Part shown: piece after piece, positions 36,432-44,203 of the stretch
Layout: each line of letters opens with the position of its first letter
Position numbering within the stretch: the stretch's first letter is position 1
Assembly (NCBI GenBank): GCA_963785735.1
Contig: CAWAWJ010000001.1
Coordinates: 868,001-932,000 of the forward strand
DNA from: REEB95 sp963785735
GTDB taxonomy: Bacteria; Pseudomonadota; Alphaproteobacteria; ATCC43930; CGMCC-115725
Direction: 5' to 3'
Length of the DNA stretch: 64,000 nt
Notes under the pieces: model-generated
Database searches by the model: none
What the model was told of the DNA's origin: nothing
What the model saw: only the letters and a program-made list of their open reading frames with translations
Position numbers and translations under genes: made by a program

Positions 36432-36605
36432 TCAGCCGCCCACGCCGCGGAAGCCGCCGGCGAGCCACACGACCAGCAACACCACGACGACCAGGCCGAG
36501 CCCGCCGCCGAAGGCGTGGGGATAGCCGCCGCCGTAGTAATAGCCGCCGCCGCCGCCGAGCAGCAGGAAGATGACGACGATCATCAGAATGAGGCCGATG
36601 GACAT
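36432..36605 (-). CDS. Small membrane protein, DUF3309-like
   Basis: The 57-residue product has an N-terminal membrane helix (MSIGLILMIVVIFLLLGG), a Gly/Tyr-rich middle (GGGYYYGGGYPHAFGGG) and a second helix (LGLVVVVLLVVWLAGG). The layout matches DUF3309-type peptides, which are widespread in alphaproteobacteria and often cluster with stress genes. First gene of the two-gene unit with CsbD. Confidence 0.75.
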   Translation of the reverse strand: MSIGLILMIVVIFLLLGGGGGYYYGGGYPHAFGGGLGLVVVVLLVVWLAGGFRGVGG

Positions 36606-36652
36606 GGGAGCACGCTCCTGAGTTGACGCGAGGATTCGATGGGTCAGCCGGG

Positions 36653-36698
36653 ACCCTATCGGCAGGGGTTGTGGCGCGTCAGGCTCGGAATCTACTCA
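36653..36698 (-). promoter_or_regulatory. Shared promoter-like block, copy 2 (DUF3309-csbD unit)
   Basis: Minus strand: CTGAGTAGATTCCGAGCC, CTGAC, 17 bases, ATAGGGT, differing from copy 1 by a single missing base in the upstream element. It ends 48 bases before the start codon at 36605. Two copies in front of two envelope/stress genes point to a common regulator or sigma factor. Confidence 0.6.
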
Positions 36699-36762
36699 GC
36701 CGGGATGCTTCTCGCGGGCGCCGCGGGTAGGGGGAAATGGGCGAGGGATAGCGCCGGTCTGA

Positions 36763-37044
36763 CTAAAATCCAAGTTCGCTATGCGAGCCGAGGCGCACCA
36801 GTTCAAGGCTTGCGGCGTCCGGCTTTCGATAGATGAGAATCAAATCGGGCCGAACGTGGCAGTCCCGATGATCGGCCCATTCCCCGGCCAATCGGTGATC
36901 CCAATACCGGCGCGGCAGGGGCGCGTCGGTCGCGAGCAGATTCACGGCCGCCATCAGCGCCGCGTCGAGCGTTCCGCCCCGTTGCCCCGATTTCTCCCGC
37001 TTGTAGTCTTTTTTGAAACGACGGGTGTATTTAATCGTTCTCAT
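36763..37044 (-). CDS. yafQ: YafQ-type RelE-fold mRNA interferase toxin
   Basis: The 93-residue toxin shows the YafQ catalytic set: His in DHRLAGEW, His and Asp in CHVRPDLILIY, and the C-terminal GSHSELGF. YafQ cuts mRNA on the ribosome. Its start overlaps the antitoxin stop by 14 bases, so antitoxin is always made first. Confidence 0.92.
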   Translation of the reverse strand: MRTIKYTRRFKKDYKREKSGQRGGTLDAALMAAVNLLATDAPLPRRYWDHRLAGEWADHRDCHVRPDLILIYRKPDAASLELVRLGSHSELGF

Positions 37045-37294
37045 TGAGATGCGCGAGCAGCCTGGCGGGCTTGCCCACCCTGACGAGTTTGCCGCGCCGC
37101 GCGGCCTTCATCGCCTTGATCGTCTCATTATTCGGCGCCAGCGGCTCGAACGGTAGCGCCTTTTCCGCCACCACGCGCATCATCATCATGCGGAAGGCGT
37201 CGGACACCGTCAGGCCCATCGCCCCCAGCACGGCGGCGGCCTCCGCCTTGATGCGCTCGTTGATCCGCGCGCGGACGATCGAATTCGCTGCCAT
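37031..37294 (-). CDS. dinJ: DinJ/RelB-type antitoxin
   Basis: The 87-residue protein has a ribbon-helix-helix N-terminus (SIVRARINERIKAEAAAVLG) with the usual MGLTVSDAFRMMMMRV, and a basic C-terminal part that wraps the toxin. It is the first gene of the dinJ-yafQ module and sits 15 bases from a perfect palindrome that is its probable operator. Confidence 0.92.
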   Translation of the reverse strand: MAANSIVRARINERIKAEAAAVLGAMGLTVSDAFRMMMMRVVAEKALPFEPLAPNNETIKAMKAARRGKLVRVGKPARLLAHLNEND

Positions 37295-37309
37295 GTCGAT
37301 TTTCCTCCT

Positions 37310-37328
37310 GGGCTACAATGTAGCCCAA
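37310..37328. promoter_or_regulatory. DinJ-YafQ operator palindrome
   Basis: TGGGCTACA-A-TGTAGCCCA is a perfect 9+1+9 palindrome just upstream of dinJ, overlapping where the promoter should be. Palindromes of this kind are bound by DinJ and the DinJ-YafQ complex. Confidence 0.75.
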
Positions 37329-37392
37329 CAAGGGCCGGATTCCAAGCCCCGTTCCATTCCATGAATCGGGGCCGAAGGCCGCCGTGCGGCCT

Positions 37393-37491
37393 TTAAAAAT
37401 GCCCCGCCTGCCGCATCGACCGCGCCACCACGGCCAGCACCGCCGCGATCAACACCAGCGCCATCACAACTCGGCCGAGATATTTTTTCAT
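37393..37491 (-). CDS. Possible 32-residue single-TM peptide, repeat copy 1
   Basis: The frame reads MKKYLGRVVMALVLIAAV and AVVARSMRQAGHF: a short positively charged start and one hydrophobic helix. No clear Shine-Dalgarno. The first 28 codons are repeated almost exactly at 38444-38572. Codon-position changes between the copies are partly silent, which favours a real peptide. Confidence 0.45.
   Translation of the reverse strand: MKKYLGRVVMALVLIAAVLAVVARSMRQAGHF
37409..37491. repeat. 83-bp repeat, copy 1, left of higBA
   Basis: About 83 bases match 38490-38572 with only a handful of differences, in the same orientation. G-rich sequence beyond the repeat (GAGGGT, GGGGAAAA) is also similar. 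The two copies flank the higB-higA module. Confidence 0.8.
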
Positions 37492-37538
37492 GGTGGGTGA
37501 GAGGGTAGGGGAAAAGGAGGAATGGGAAGGGTGTGGTC

Positions 37539-37946
37539 TCAGGCCGCGCGCCGCACTCTTTTCGCGGGCCTGGGTTTGGCGAGCTTATAGGGCCGCACGA
37601 GGGCGCTCGCCGGGATTTTCCATTCGTCCACGAGCGACCAAATCATCGACAGCGTGAGGCGGCGTTTCCGGCTCAGTATCTCGGATACGCGCCCGGAAGA
37701 ACCGGCGATCCTCTCAAGGTCTTTCCGGGTGCGGCCCGAATTCTCCATGTGCGCCTTGATCGCGTCGATGGGATCGAGAGCATCGTCGTCCCATCGCGCG
37801 CGCTCGTATCCATCCACCAGAGTCATGAGCAGATCGAGACGATCGCCTTCGGCGGTGCCGGGGGCGGAGCCCCACAGGCGCTCGATCTCTTTCAGCGCCG
37901 CCTGATGGCCGGCGCTATTGCGGATGGGGCGAACGGTATCGGTCAT
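37539..37946 (-). CDS. higA: HigA-type antitoxin with XRE helix-turn-helix
   Basis: The 135-residue protein has the HigA pattern: an N-terminal helical part (AALKEIERLWGSAPGTAEGD) that contacts the toxin and a C-terminal helix-turn-helix (SGRTRKDLERIAGSSGRVSE, ILSRKRRLTL). It follows higB by nine bases, the toxin-first order typical of higBA. Likely represses the module. Confidence 0.88.
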   Translation of the reverse strand: MTDTVRPIRNSAGHQAALKEIERLWGSAPGTAEGDRLDLLMTLVDGYERARWDDDALDPIDAIKAHMENSGRTRKDLERIAGSSGRVSEILSRKRRLTLSMIWSLVDEWKIPASALVRPYKLAKPRPAKRVRRAA

Positions 37947-37955
37947 GTCGAACGG

Positions 37956-38267
37956 CTACTTTCTTCCGAAGAGATTGACGGTGAGCGCATCGATGGCGTC
38001 ATAGGCGGCATGAGTCCCGATGAACTTGACGAATGCCGCCTGGCGCGGGAAATCGAACGCGACGATGGCGCGATAGGCGTTTCCCTTCACCTTGAACACG
38101 ACGCGCTCGGCGTTGAGCGGCGTGGCCGAAGGGTAGCCGTCGAGTATGTCCGCCATCTTGGTCCATCGCGCCGCTCGCAAAGTTCCGTTCAATTCACGGA
38201 CGGCGTTGTCCGCATGCGCATGCTTTTTGCCGAAGCCGAGAAGCGTGTTGCTGTTGAAAACTCTCAC
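37956..38267 (-). CDS. higB: HigB-type RelE-fold toxin
   Basis: The 103-residue protein matches the HigB toxin family: RVFNSNTLLGFGKKHAHA at the start, ERVVFKVKGNAYRAIVAFDF and VKFIGTHAAYDAID near the end. It is a ribosome-dependent RNase in the known cases. First gene of the module; the upstream region carries a 17-bp palindrome at 38395-38411. Confidence 0.9.
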   Translation of the reverse strand: MRVFNSNTLLGFGKKHAHADNAVRELNGTLRAARWTKMADILDGYPSATPLNAERVVFKVKGNAYRAIVAFDFPRQAAFVKFIGTHAAYDAIDALTVNLFGRK

Positions 38268-38394
38268 GAATCATGACTCCTGTTCCCTGTCCGGGGCTCG
38301 TGGGCGGGCGCCGCCCACAATTCCGGATCCACAGTTTCAAATTCAACGGCCGTGTTGCGCCGGCCCGGCGCTCGCGGCAAGTCCGACCATGCCA

Positions 38395-38411
38395 CCTCCC
38401 ATCATGGGAGG
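38395..38411. repeat. 17-bp palindrome upstream of higBA
   Basis: CCTCCCAT-C-ATGGGAGG is a perfect 8+1+8 palindrome, followed shortly by a related TCTCCC/GGGAGG pair. It lies about 130 bases before the higB start, so it may be a regulator site or a transcription-end hairpin for the gene at 38444-38572. Role not settled. Confidence 0.4.
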
Positions 38412-38443
38412 CAAGCCTTTTCTCCCGATTTGGGAGGATTTAT

Positions 38444-38572
38444 TCAGGCGAGTTCGTCATCCATGATTGCCATTGGTTTAGTGGCTGCCTGCCGCATCGA
38501 CCGCGCCACCACGGCCATGACATCCGCGATCAACACCAGCGCCATCACGACTCGGCCGAGATATTTTTTCAT
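38444..38572 (-). CDS. Possible 42-residue single-TM peptide, repeat copy 2
   Basis: The frame reads MKKYLGRVVMALVLIADV and MAVVARSMRQA, then a different acidic end (MAIMDDELA). It is the second copy of the peptide at 37393-37491, with the shared 83-bp repeat covering residues 1-28. No good Shine-Dalgarno. The change from Ala-Val to Asp-Val puts a charge in the hydrophobic helix. Confidence 0.4.
   Translation of the reverse strand: MKKYLGRVVMALVLIADVMAVVARSMRQAATKPMAIMDDELA
38490..38572. repeat. 83-bp repeat, copy 2, right of higBA
   Basis: Direct repeat of 37409-37491. It is followed after ~50 bases by the end of the AT-rich GHKL gene, so one copy also marks the border of that foreign gene. 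Confidence 0.8.
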
Positions 38573-38620
38573 ATCGCCCGGGAGGGTGGGGAAAAATGTG
38601 GGAGGGGGGGAGAGTGGCTA

Positions 38621-40195
38621 TCACTCTACGCCAAACTTCAATTTGTAGAGTTTTTTAAGAACGCCTTCGACCACTTCCCTGAAGTCCTGGAGTTGATCGT
38701 CACTAATTCCTACGGTTGCTCTCTCATGGACAAACGAACATCTAAGATTGTAATAGTGATCGATCTTCGACCAGGTATCTTTACTGATCGTCACATAATT
38801 TTTCATTTCACTGTGAACGGAATGTCTGGTGCCGAATATTGAGAGAAGCTTTGATTTGCTGTAGTACTTCCCAGATTCATTGACCAGATAATCCTTAAAA
38901 GCAATTTCAAGCGTGCTATCGAGTACGATCAGCGCGATTCTATTTTTTTGTTCAAGTTGCTGCTTCGAAATAAGATCGGCGGCAATGACTCCCTCATAAA
39001 GTCCTTTGGTCCAGGGCTTCTGCTTTGCAAGTCGTCGGTTCTGTTGTGCAATCACATCACCATATCTCAGTCGGGACTTTGGAAGTGGTGGAAGAAATGA
39101 TTTCTGGACCGTCGGAAAATCATCAACTGCGATTTCTTTGATGGTCCCAGTTTTAAATTTGAATACTTTGTCCGGCCAGTCGCCCATCCAAATACGTGAG
39201 AGCGATGCATAATCTTTAACGACTTGCACCAACCAACCGTGCAGAGCCTGAAAAACTTCATGCTTCTCGCTAATGTCAGATTTACTGCTGTTCCATGGCA
39301 TAGACCTAGCATCGCCATTTAAGAAGACCAGCACTTTAGTAAGTGAGACCTTGGGATGAGGTAGCCCAGCGAGACCCTTCGTAAATCCCACCTCGAACGT
39401 TTTTAATGCACGAGCAATCAATCTATCGTTGCAATAAAAATAGACACCATATTCACCAGATGCAGGACTTGATTCATTGCTTAAACCTGCAAGAACTTCG
39501 ACCCTTATGGCACGATCATCCTCAGCTTTAAGTGTGCCAGTATATCTATGTGGTGGATATTTGGGAGGATAAGCCCAGTTATCAAAAAACTGCGGTACAA
39601 TAGTCTGGTCATTCAATTTAAGTTTCACTCGTTGGTTCTTAAGAAATTTAGCGTACGTTGCGCTCAGGTGTTCTCTAACCTGAGAAATAGCATCATCTGT
39701 GATTGGGATACGAAGTTTTTGGAGTTCTACTATCGTGGTTCCCGCATCAATTTTATCAGTTTCGTAAAGAGGTAATTTCCAGTAATCATCTTTAAGCCAC
39801 TCATCATCAAATTCAACTTGGTAGGTTTTCCCATTCGAATATCGAGTTTTTATTTTTATATCCTGAGATAACGCAACGACTGCGCGTTTTGTTCCTACAC
39901 CAAAAATCCCGATGGTTTCGTCCGTTGGGCTCGTGCCAGTTTGTCCGGGTCCAACTATGTATCGTAATTCCGGTTTATCTAGCCCACCGGCGTTGTCTTC
40001 AACCGTGATTATTTGCTGTCTCTTATCGAGGGCAATTTTAATAAGAATATCTTTTGCCTTCCGACCCCTTACCCATACATCGAGTCCATTATCGACAAGC
40101 TCACAAATTGACCGCCTTAAATCGTAATCGGCAATGATCGAGAGGAAGAGTCTCTTTGATGGAGTCGCGTCCAAGACGTCTATTTTATTTTTCAT
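38621..40195 (-). CDS. GHKL ATPase with C-terminal HEPN-like motif, candidate defence protein
   Basis: The 524-residue protein has a clear GHKL/HSP90-type ATPase fold at the N-terminus: the N-box ELVDNGLD (residues ~32-39), the G1 box EDNAGGLD (66-73) and the G2 box GIFGVGTKRA (96-105), as in MutL, MORC and HSP90 proteins. The middle (about 110-380) probably holds a transducer-like domain. The last ~130 residues are helical and contain RCSFVH (485-490), which fits the R-x4-H signature of HEPN RNases, within a late helix pair as expected. The gene is strikingly AT-rich against its surroundings, stands alone, and sits beside two toxin-antitoxin modules. An ATP-gated HEPN RNase for phage defence is my inference; the ATPase part is certain. 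Confidence 0.8.
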   Translation of the reverse strand: MKNKIDVLDATPSKRLFLSIIADYDLRRSICELVDNGLDVWVRGRKAKDILIKIALDKRQQIITVEDNAGGLDKPELRYIVGPGQTGTSPTDETIGIFGVGTKRAVVALSQDIKIKTRYSNGKTYQVEFDDEWLKDDYWKLPLYETDKIDAGTTIVELQKLRIPITDDAISQVREHLSATYAKFLKNQRVKLKLNDQTIVPQFFDNWAYPPKYPPHRYTGTLKAEDDRAIRVEVLAGLSNESSPASGEYGVYFYCNDRLIARALKTFEVGFTKGLAGLPHPKVSLTKVLVFLNGDARSMPWNSSKSDISEKHEVFQALHGWLVQVVKDYASLSRIWMGDWPDKVFKFKTGTIKEIAVDDFPTVQKSFLPPLPKSRLRYGDVIAQQNRRLAKQKPWTKGLYEGVIAADLISKQQLEQKNRIALIVLDSTLEIAFKDYLVNESGKYYSKSKLLSIFGTRHSVHSEMKNYVTISKDTWSKIDHYYNLRCSFVHERATVGISDDQLQDFREVVEGVLKKLYKLKFGVE

Positions 40196-40399
40196 AACAA
40201 ACTTAGCCCCCCGAGTATTGGCCCTATTCCATGTTCATTCACACAAAATGTCTTAGCGGCAAGAAATGAAACCAAACCTGACTCAAGATTTAACGCCTAA
40301 AGAAACCTCTCAGGAATAATAGCCGTCAGTGTGAACTAAGGGAATGAACTCGATTTCCGCCGAATGGTTGCCCAAGGCAAATCCATTTAACTACCCCAA

Positions 40400-40434
40400 A
40401 ACAAAAAGCCCCGCGATTTCTCGCGGGGCTTTGC
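40400..40434 (-). terminator. Rho-independent terminator of groESL
   Basis: Minus strand: GCCCCGCGA, a GAAA loop, TCGCGGGGC and then TTTTTGTTTT. A near-ideal terminator 28 bases after the groL stop. Confidence 0.92.
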
Positions 40435-40461
40435 CGTTCAGTGTCGGTGTAGGGCCGGGAT

Positions 40462-42106
<1,645 letters not shown>

Positions 42107-42251
42107 TGGGATGTCTCTCTCTCGAATGATTTAGCTTCGGGTTAAGTCAAAGTCAGGGTTAGACGAGGCAAAATCGAAGCAGGGCCGAGGCAGGGGCAAG
42201 GCGCGGCGAGATCCCTTGAGGTAAGGGCCAAGCCGGGCGAGGTCCTTGGCC

Positions 42252-42569
42252 TTAGGCCGCCTTGCGTTTGCCGGCCGTGGCGCCCTCGATGATGCCGAGA
42301 ATGTCGGATTCCTTGGCGATGACGAGCTCTTCGCCGTCAACCTTCACCTCGGTGCCCGACCATTTGCCGAACAGCACGCGGTCGCCCGCCTTGACGTCGA
42401 GCGGGTGGAGCTTGCCATTCTCGTCGCGCGCGCCCGGGCCGACGGCGACGACGACGCCTTCCATCGGCTTTTCCTTGGCGGTGTCCGGAATGATGATTCC
42501 GCCCGCGGTCTTCTCTTCCGAGTCGAGGCGGCGGATCAGCACGCGGTCCTGCAACGGCCTGAATTTCAT
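42252..42569 (-). CDS. groS: Co-chaperonin GroES
   Basis: The 105-residue protein is a full GroES: MKFRPLQDRVLIRRLDSEEKT, then the mobile loop KTAGGIIIPDTAKEKP and VVAVGPGARDENG. It caps GroEL. Start preceded by a GAGGAAA-type Shine-Dalgarno. The C-terminal GATAGKRKAA tail is slightly longer than usual. First gene of the groESL operon. Confidence 0.97.
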   Translation of the reverse strand: MKFRPLQDRVLIRRLDSEEKTAGGIIIPDTAKEKPMEGVVVAVGPGARDENGKLHPLDVKAGDRVLFGKWSGTEVKVDGEELVIAKESDILGIIEGATAGKRKAA

Positions 42570-42636
42570 GGGGTATTTCCTCCTGATGGGTCGGTCTGAA
42601 ATGGGCCGGGCCGCAAAGCGCGCCCGCGTTGTCGCG

Positions 42637-42663
42637 TTGGCACTCGGGCCCGGTGAGTGCCAG
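42637..42663. promoter_or_regulatory. CIRCE element (HrcA operator)
   Basis: TTGGCACTC and GAGTGCCAG are an inverted repeat with exactly nine bases between (GGGCCCGGT), close to the consensus TTAGCACTC-N9-GAGTGCTAA. It lies about 70 bases upstream of groES, as in other HrcA-controlled groESL operons. Confidence 0.92.
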
Positions 42664-42840
42664 AGAGATAGTTTCCCCGCACCCGATAGTCAAGCCGGGA
42701 CGCCGTCGATTTTCGCGTTTTTCCCGATTTTGGCAGCACTCCCGGCGGCTCGCTGCTAAACCATTGTTCCGGCTTGCTTTTTTCTTGCCCTCGGATGCAC
42801 GCCCGATTCAAACTTAGGAACTATTAAATCGGGGGCCGCC

Positions 42841-43104
42841 ATGCCGGAGCTTCGGACCCAATTGCAGGGCTACCGCCTGACCACGGCGGAGATCCTCTAT
42901 CACCTGCCCGACCATCCCCATCTGCTGCAAAGCTTCATCTGGCAGCAGCTCGATCTGGCGCCGCGATATCCGGAACTCCGCCGCTTCCTCGATTTCTGGG
43001 CGCATAACCTCGACGGCAAGCTGCATTCGGTCAATGTCGCCCAGGCGAAACTGATCAATCCCGCGCGCTGGCGCCACGCCGCGGTCTCGCTCAGCCTGCA
43101 CTAG
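42841..43104 (+). CDS. usg: Usg-family protein
   Basis: The 87-residue protein matches the Usg family: LQGYRLTTAEILYHLPDHP, LLQSFIWQQLDLAPRYPELR, FLDFWAHNLDGKLHSV. Usg is widespread in alphaproteobacteria, originally seen upstream of a trp gene, and has no known function. Its stop is 39 bases before ctaA. Confidence 0.88.
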   Translation: MPELRTQLQGYRLTTAEILYHLPDHPHLLQSFIWQQLDLAPRYPELRRFLDFWAHNLDGKLHSVNVAQAKLINPARWRHAAVSLSLH

Positions 43105-43143
43105 AGGCTTGCCTCGATTGCCCGGGCGGGGGAGTCTCCGCCC

Positions 43144-44196
43144 GTGTCCGGCCCTTTTCCGCATTCCCGCGCGATCGCGCTCTGGCTTTTCGCCTGCGCC
43201 GCCATGGTGTTCGTCATGGTGGCGCTGGGCGGCGTCACGCGGCTCACCGAATCCGGGCTTTCGATCACCTCCTGGCAATTGGTATCGGGCGTGCTGCCGC
43301 CCTTGAGCGAAGCGGAATGGCAGAGCGCCTTCGCCGCTTATAAGGCGATCCCGCAATACCAGGCGATCCATGCCGGCATGAGCCTGGCCGACTTCAAGAC
43401 GATCTATTTCTGGGAATGGCTTCACCGCCTGTGGGGCCGGCTGATCGGCCTCGTGTTCCTGTTGCCCTTCCTCTATTTCCTCTCGCGGCGGCAAATCCCG
43501 CGCGCTTTGGCGCCCAAGCTCGCCGGGCTTTTCGCGCTGGGGGCGCTGCAAGGCGCGCTCGGCTGGTGGATGGTGGCGAGCGGGCTCGAAGACCGCATCG
43601 AGGTAAGCCAATACCGCCTCGCCGCCCATCTCTCCGCCGCCATCATCATCTATCTCGCCATCCTGTGGGTGGCGCTCGATCTGATCCGGCATCGGGAAAA
43701 ATCTATTGCGCCTTGCCTGAAACACGGCGCCGGCCTGGTGTTGCTGCTGGCCTTCCTCACCTTGGCCGCCGGCGCTTTTGTCGCGGGCTTGCGCGCGGGG
43801 CTCATCGACAACACCTTTCCGCTGATGGACGGACATTGGATCCCGCCCGCCTGGGACAATCTGTCGCCCTGGTGGCGGAACCCGTTCGAGAATCCCGAGG
43901 CGGCGCAATTCGACCACCGGCTTTTGGCGGCGCTTACCTGGCTTGCCTCGCTCGCGCTGTTCCTCGCCTCGTTCAAATACCGATCGCGCGTGCCGCGCAT
44001 CGCCATGGGCGCGATGCACGCCCTCTTCGGCCTCGCCACCTTGCAGGCGGGCTTAGGCATTGCCGCGCTGCTGCTGGCCGTGCCCTTGGCCTTGGCGCTG
44101 GCGCATCAGCTCGGCGCGACCTTGGTCCTGACCGCCGCCTTGGTCGCCCGCCATGTCCTTGGCGGAACTCGAAAAACACCCCCAGCCGGGCTATGA
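43144..44196 (+). CDS. ctaA: Heme A synthase, COX15/CtaA family
   Basis: The 350-residue membrane protein starts with a GTG. It shows the conserved VALGGVTRLTESGLSITSW, the His-bearing EWLHRLWGRLIG and YRLAAHLS in the first half, and the repeats FDHRLLAALTW and ALAHQLGA in the second half, with about eight membrane helices. It oxidises heme O to heme A for aa3-type cytochrome oxidase. Confidence 0.93.
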   Translation: MSGPFPHSRAIALWLFACAAMVFVMVALGGVTRLTESGLSITSWQLVSGVLPPLSEAEWQSAFAAYKAIPQYQAIHAGMSLADFKTIYFWEWLHRLWGRLIGLVFLLPFLYFLSRRQIPRALAPKLAGLFALGALQGALGWWMVASGLEDRIEVSQYRLAAHLSAAIIIYLAILWVALDLIRHREKSIAPCLKHGAGLVLLLAFLTLAAGAFVAGLRAGLIDNTFPLMDGHWIPPAWDNLSPWWRNPFENPEAAQFDHRLLAALTWLASLALFLASFKYRSRVPRIAMGAMHALFGLATLQAGLGIAALLLAVPLALALAHQLGATLVLTAALVARHVLGGTRKTPPAGL

Positions 44197-44203
44197 TCGG
44201 CGC

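Noticed and set aside
42814..44019. 401-codon minus-strand frame over usg and ctaA
   Set aside because: Highly charged and repetitive antisense reading of a membrane protein gene.
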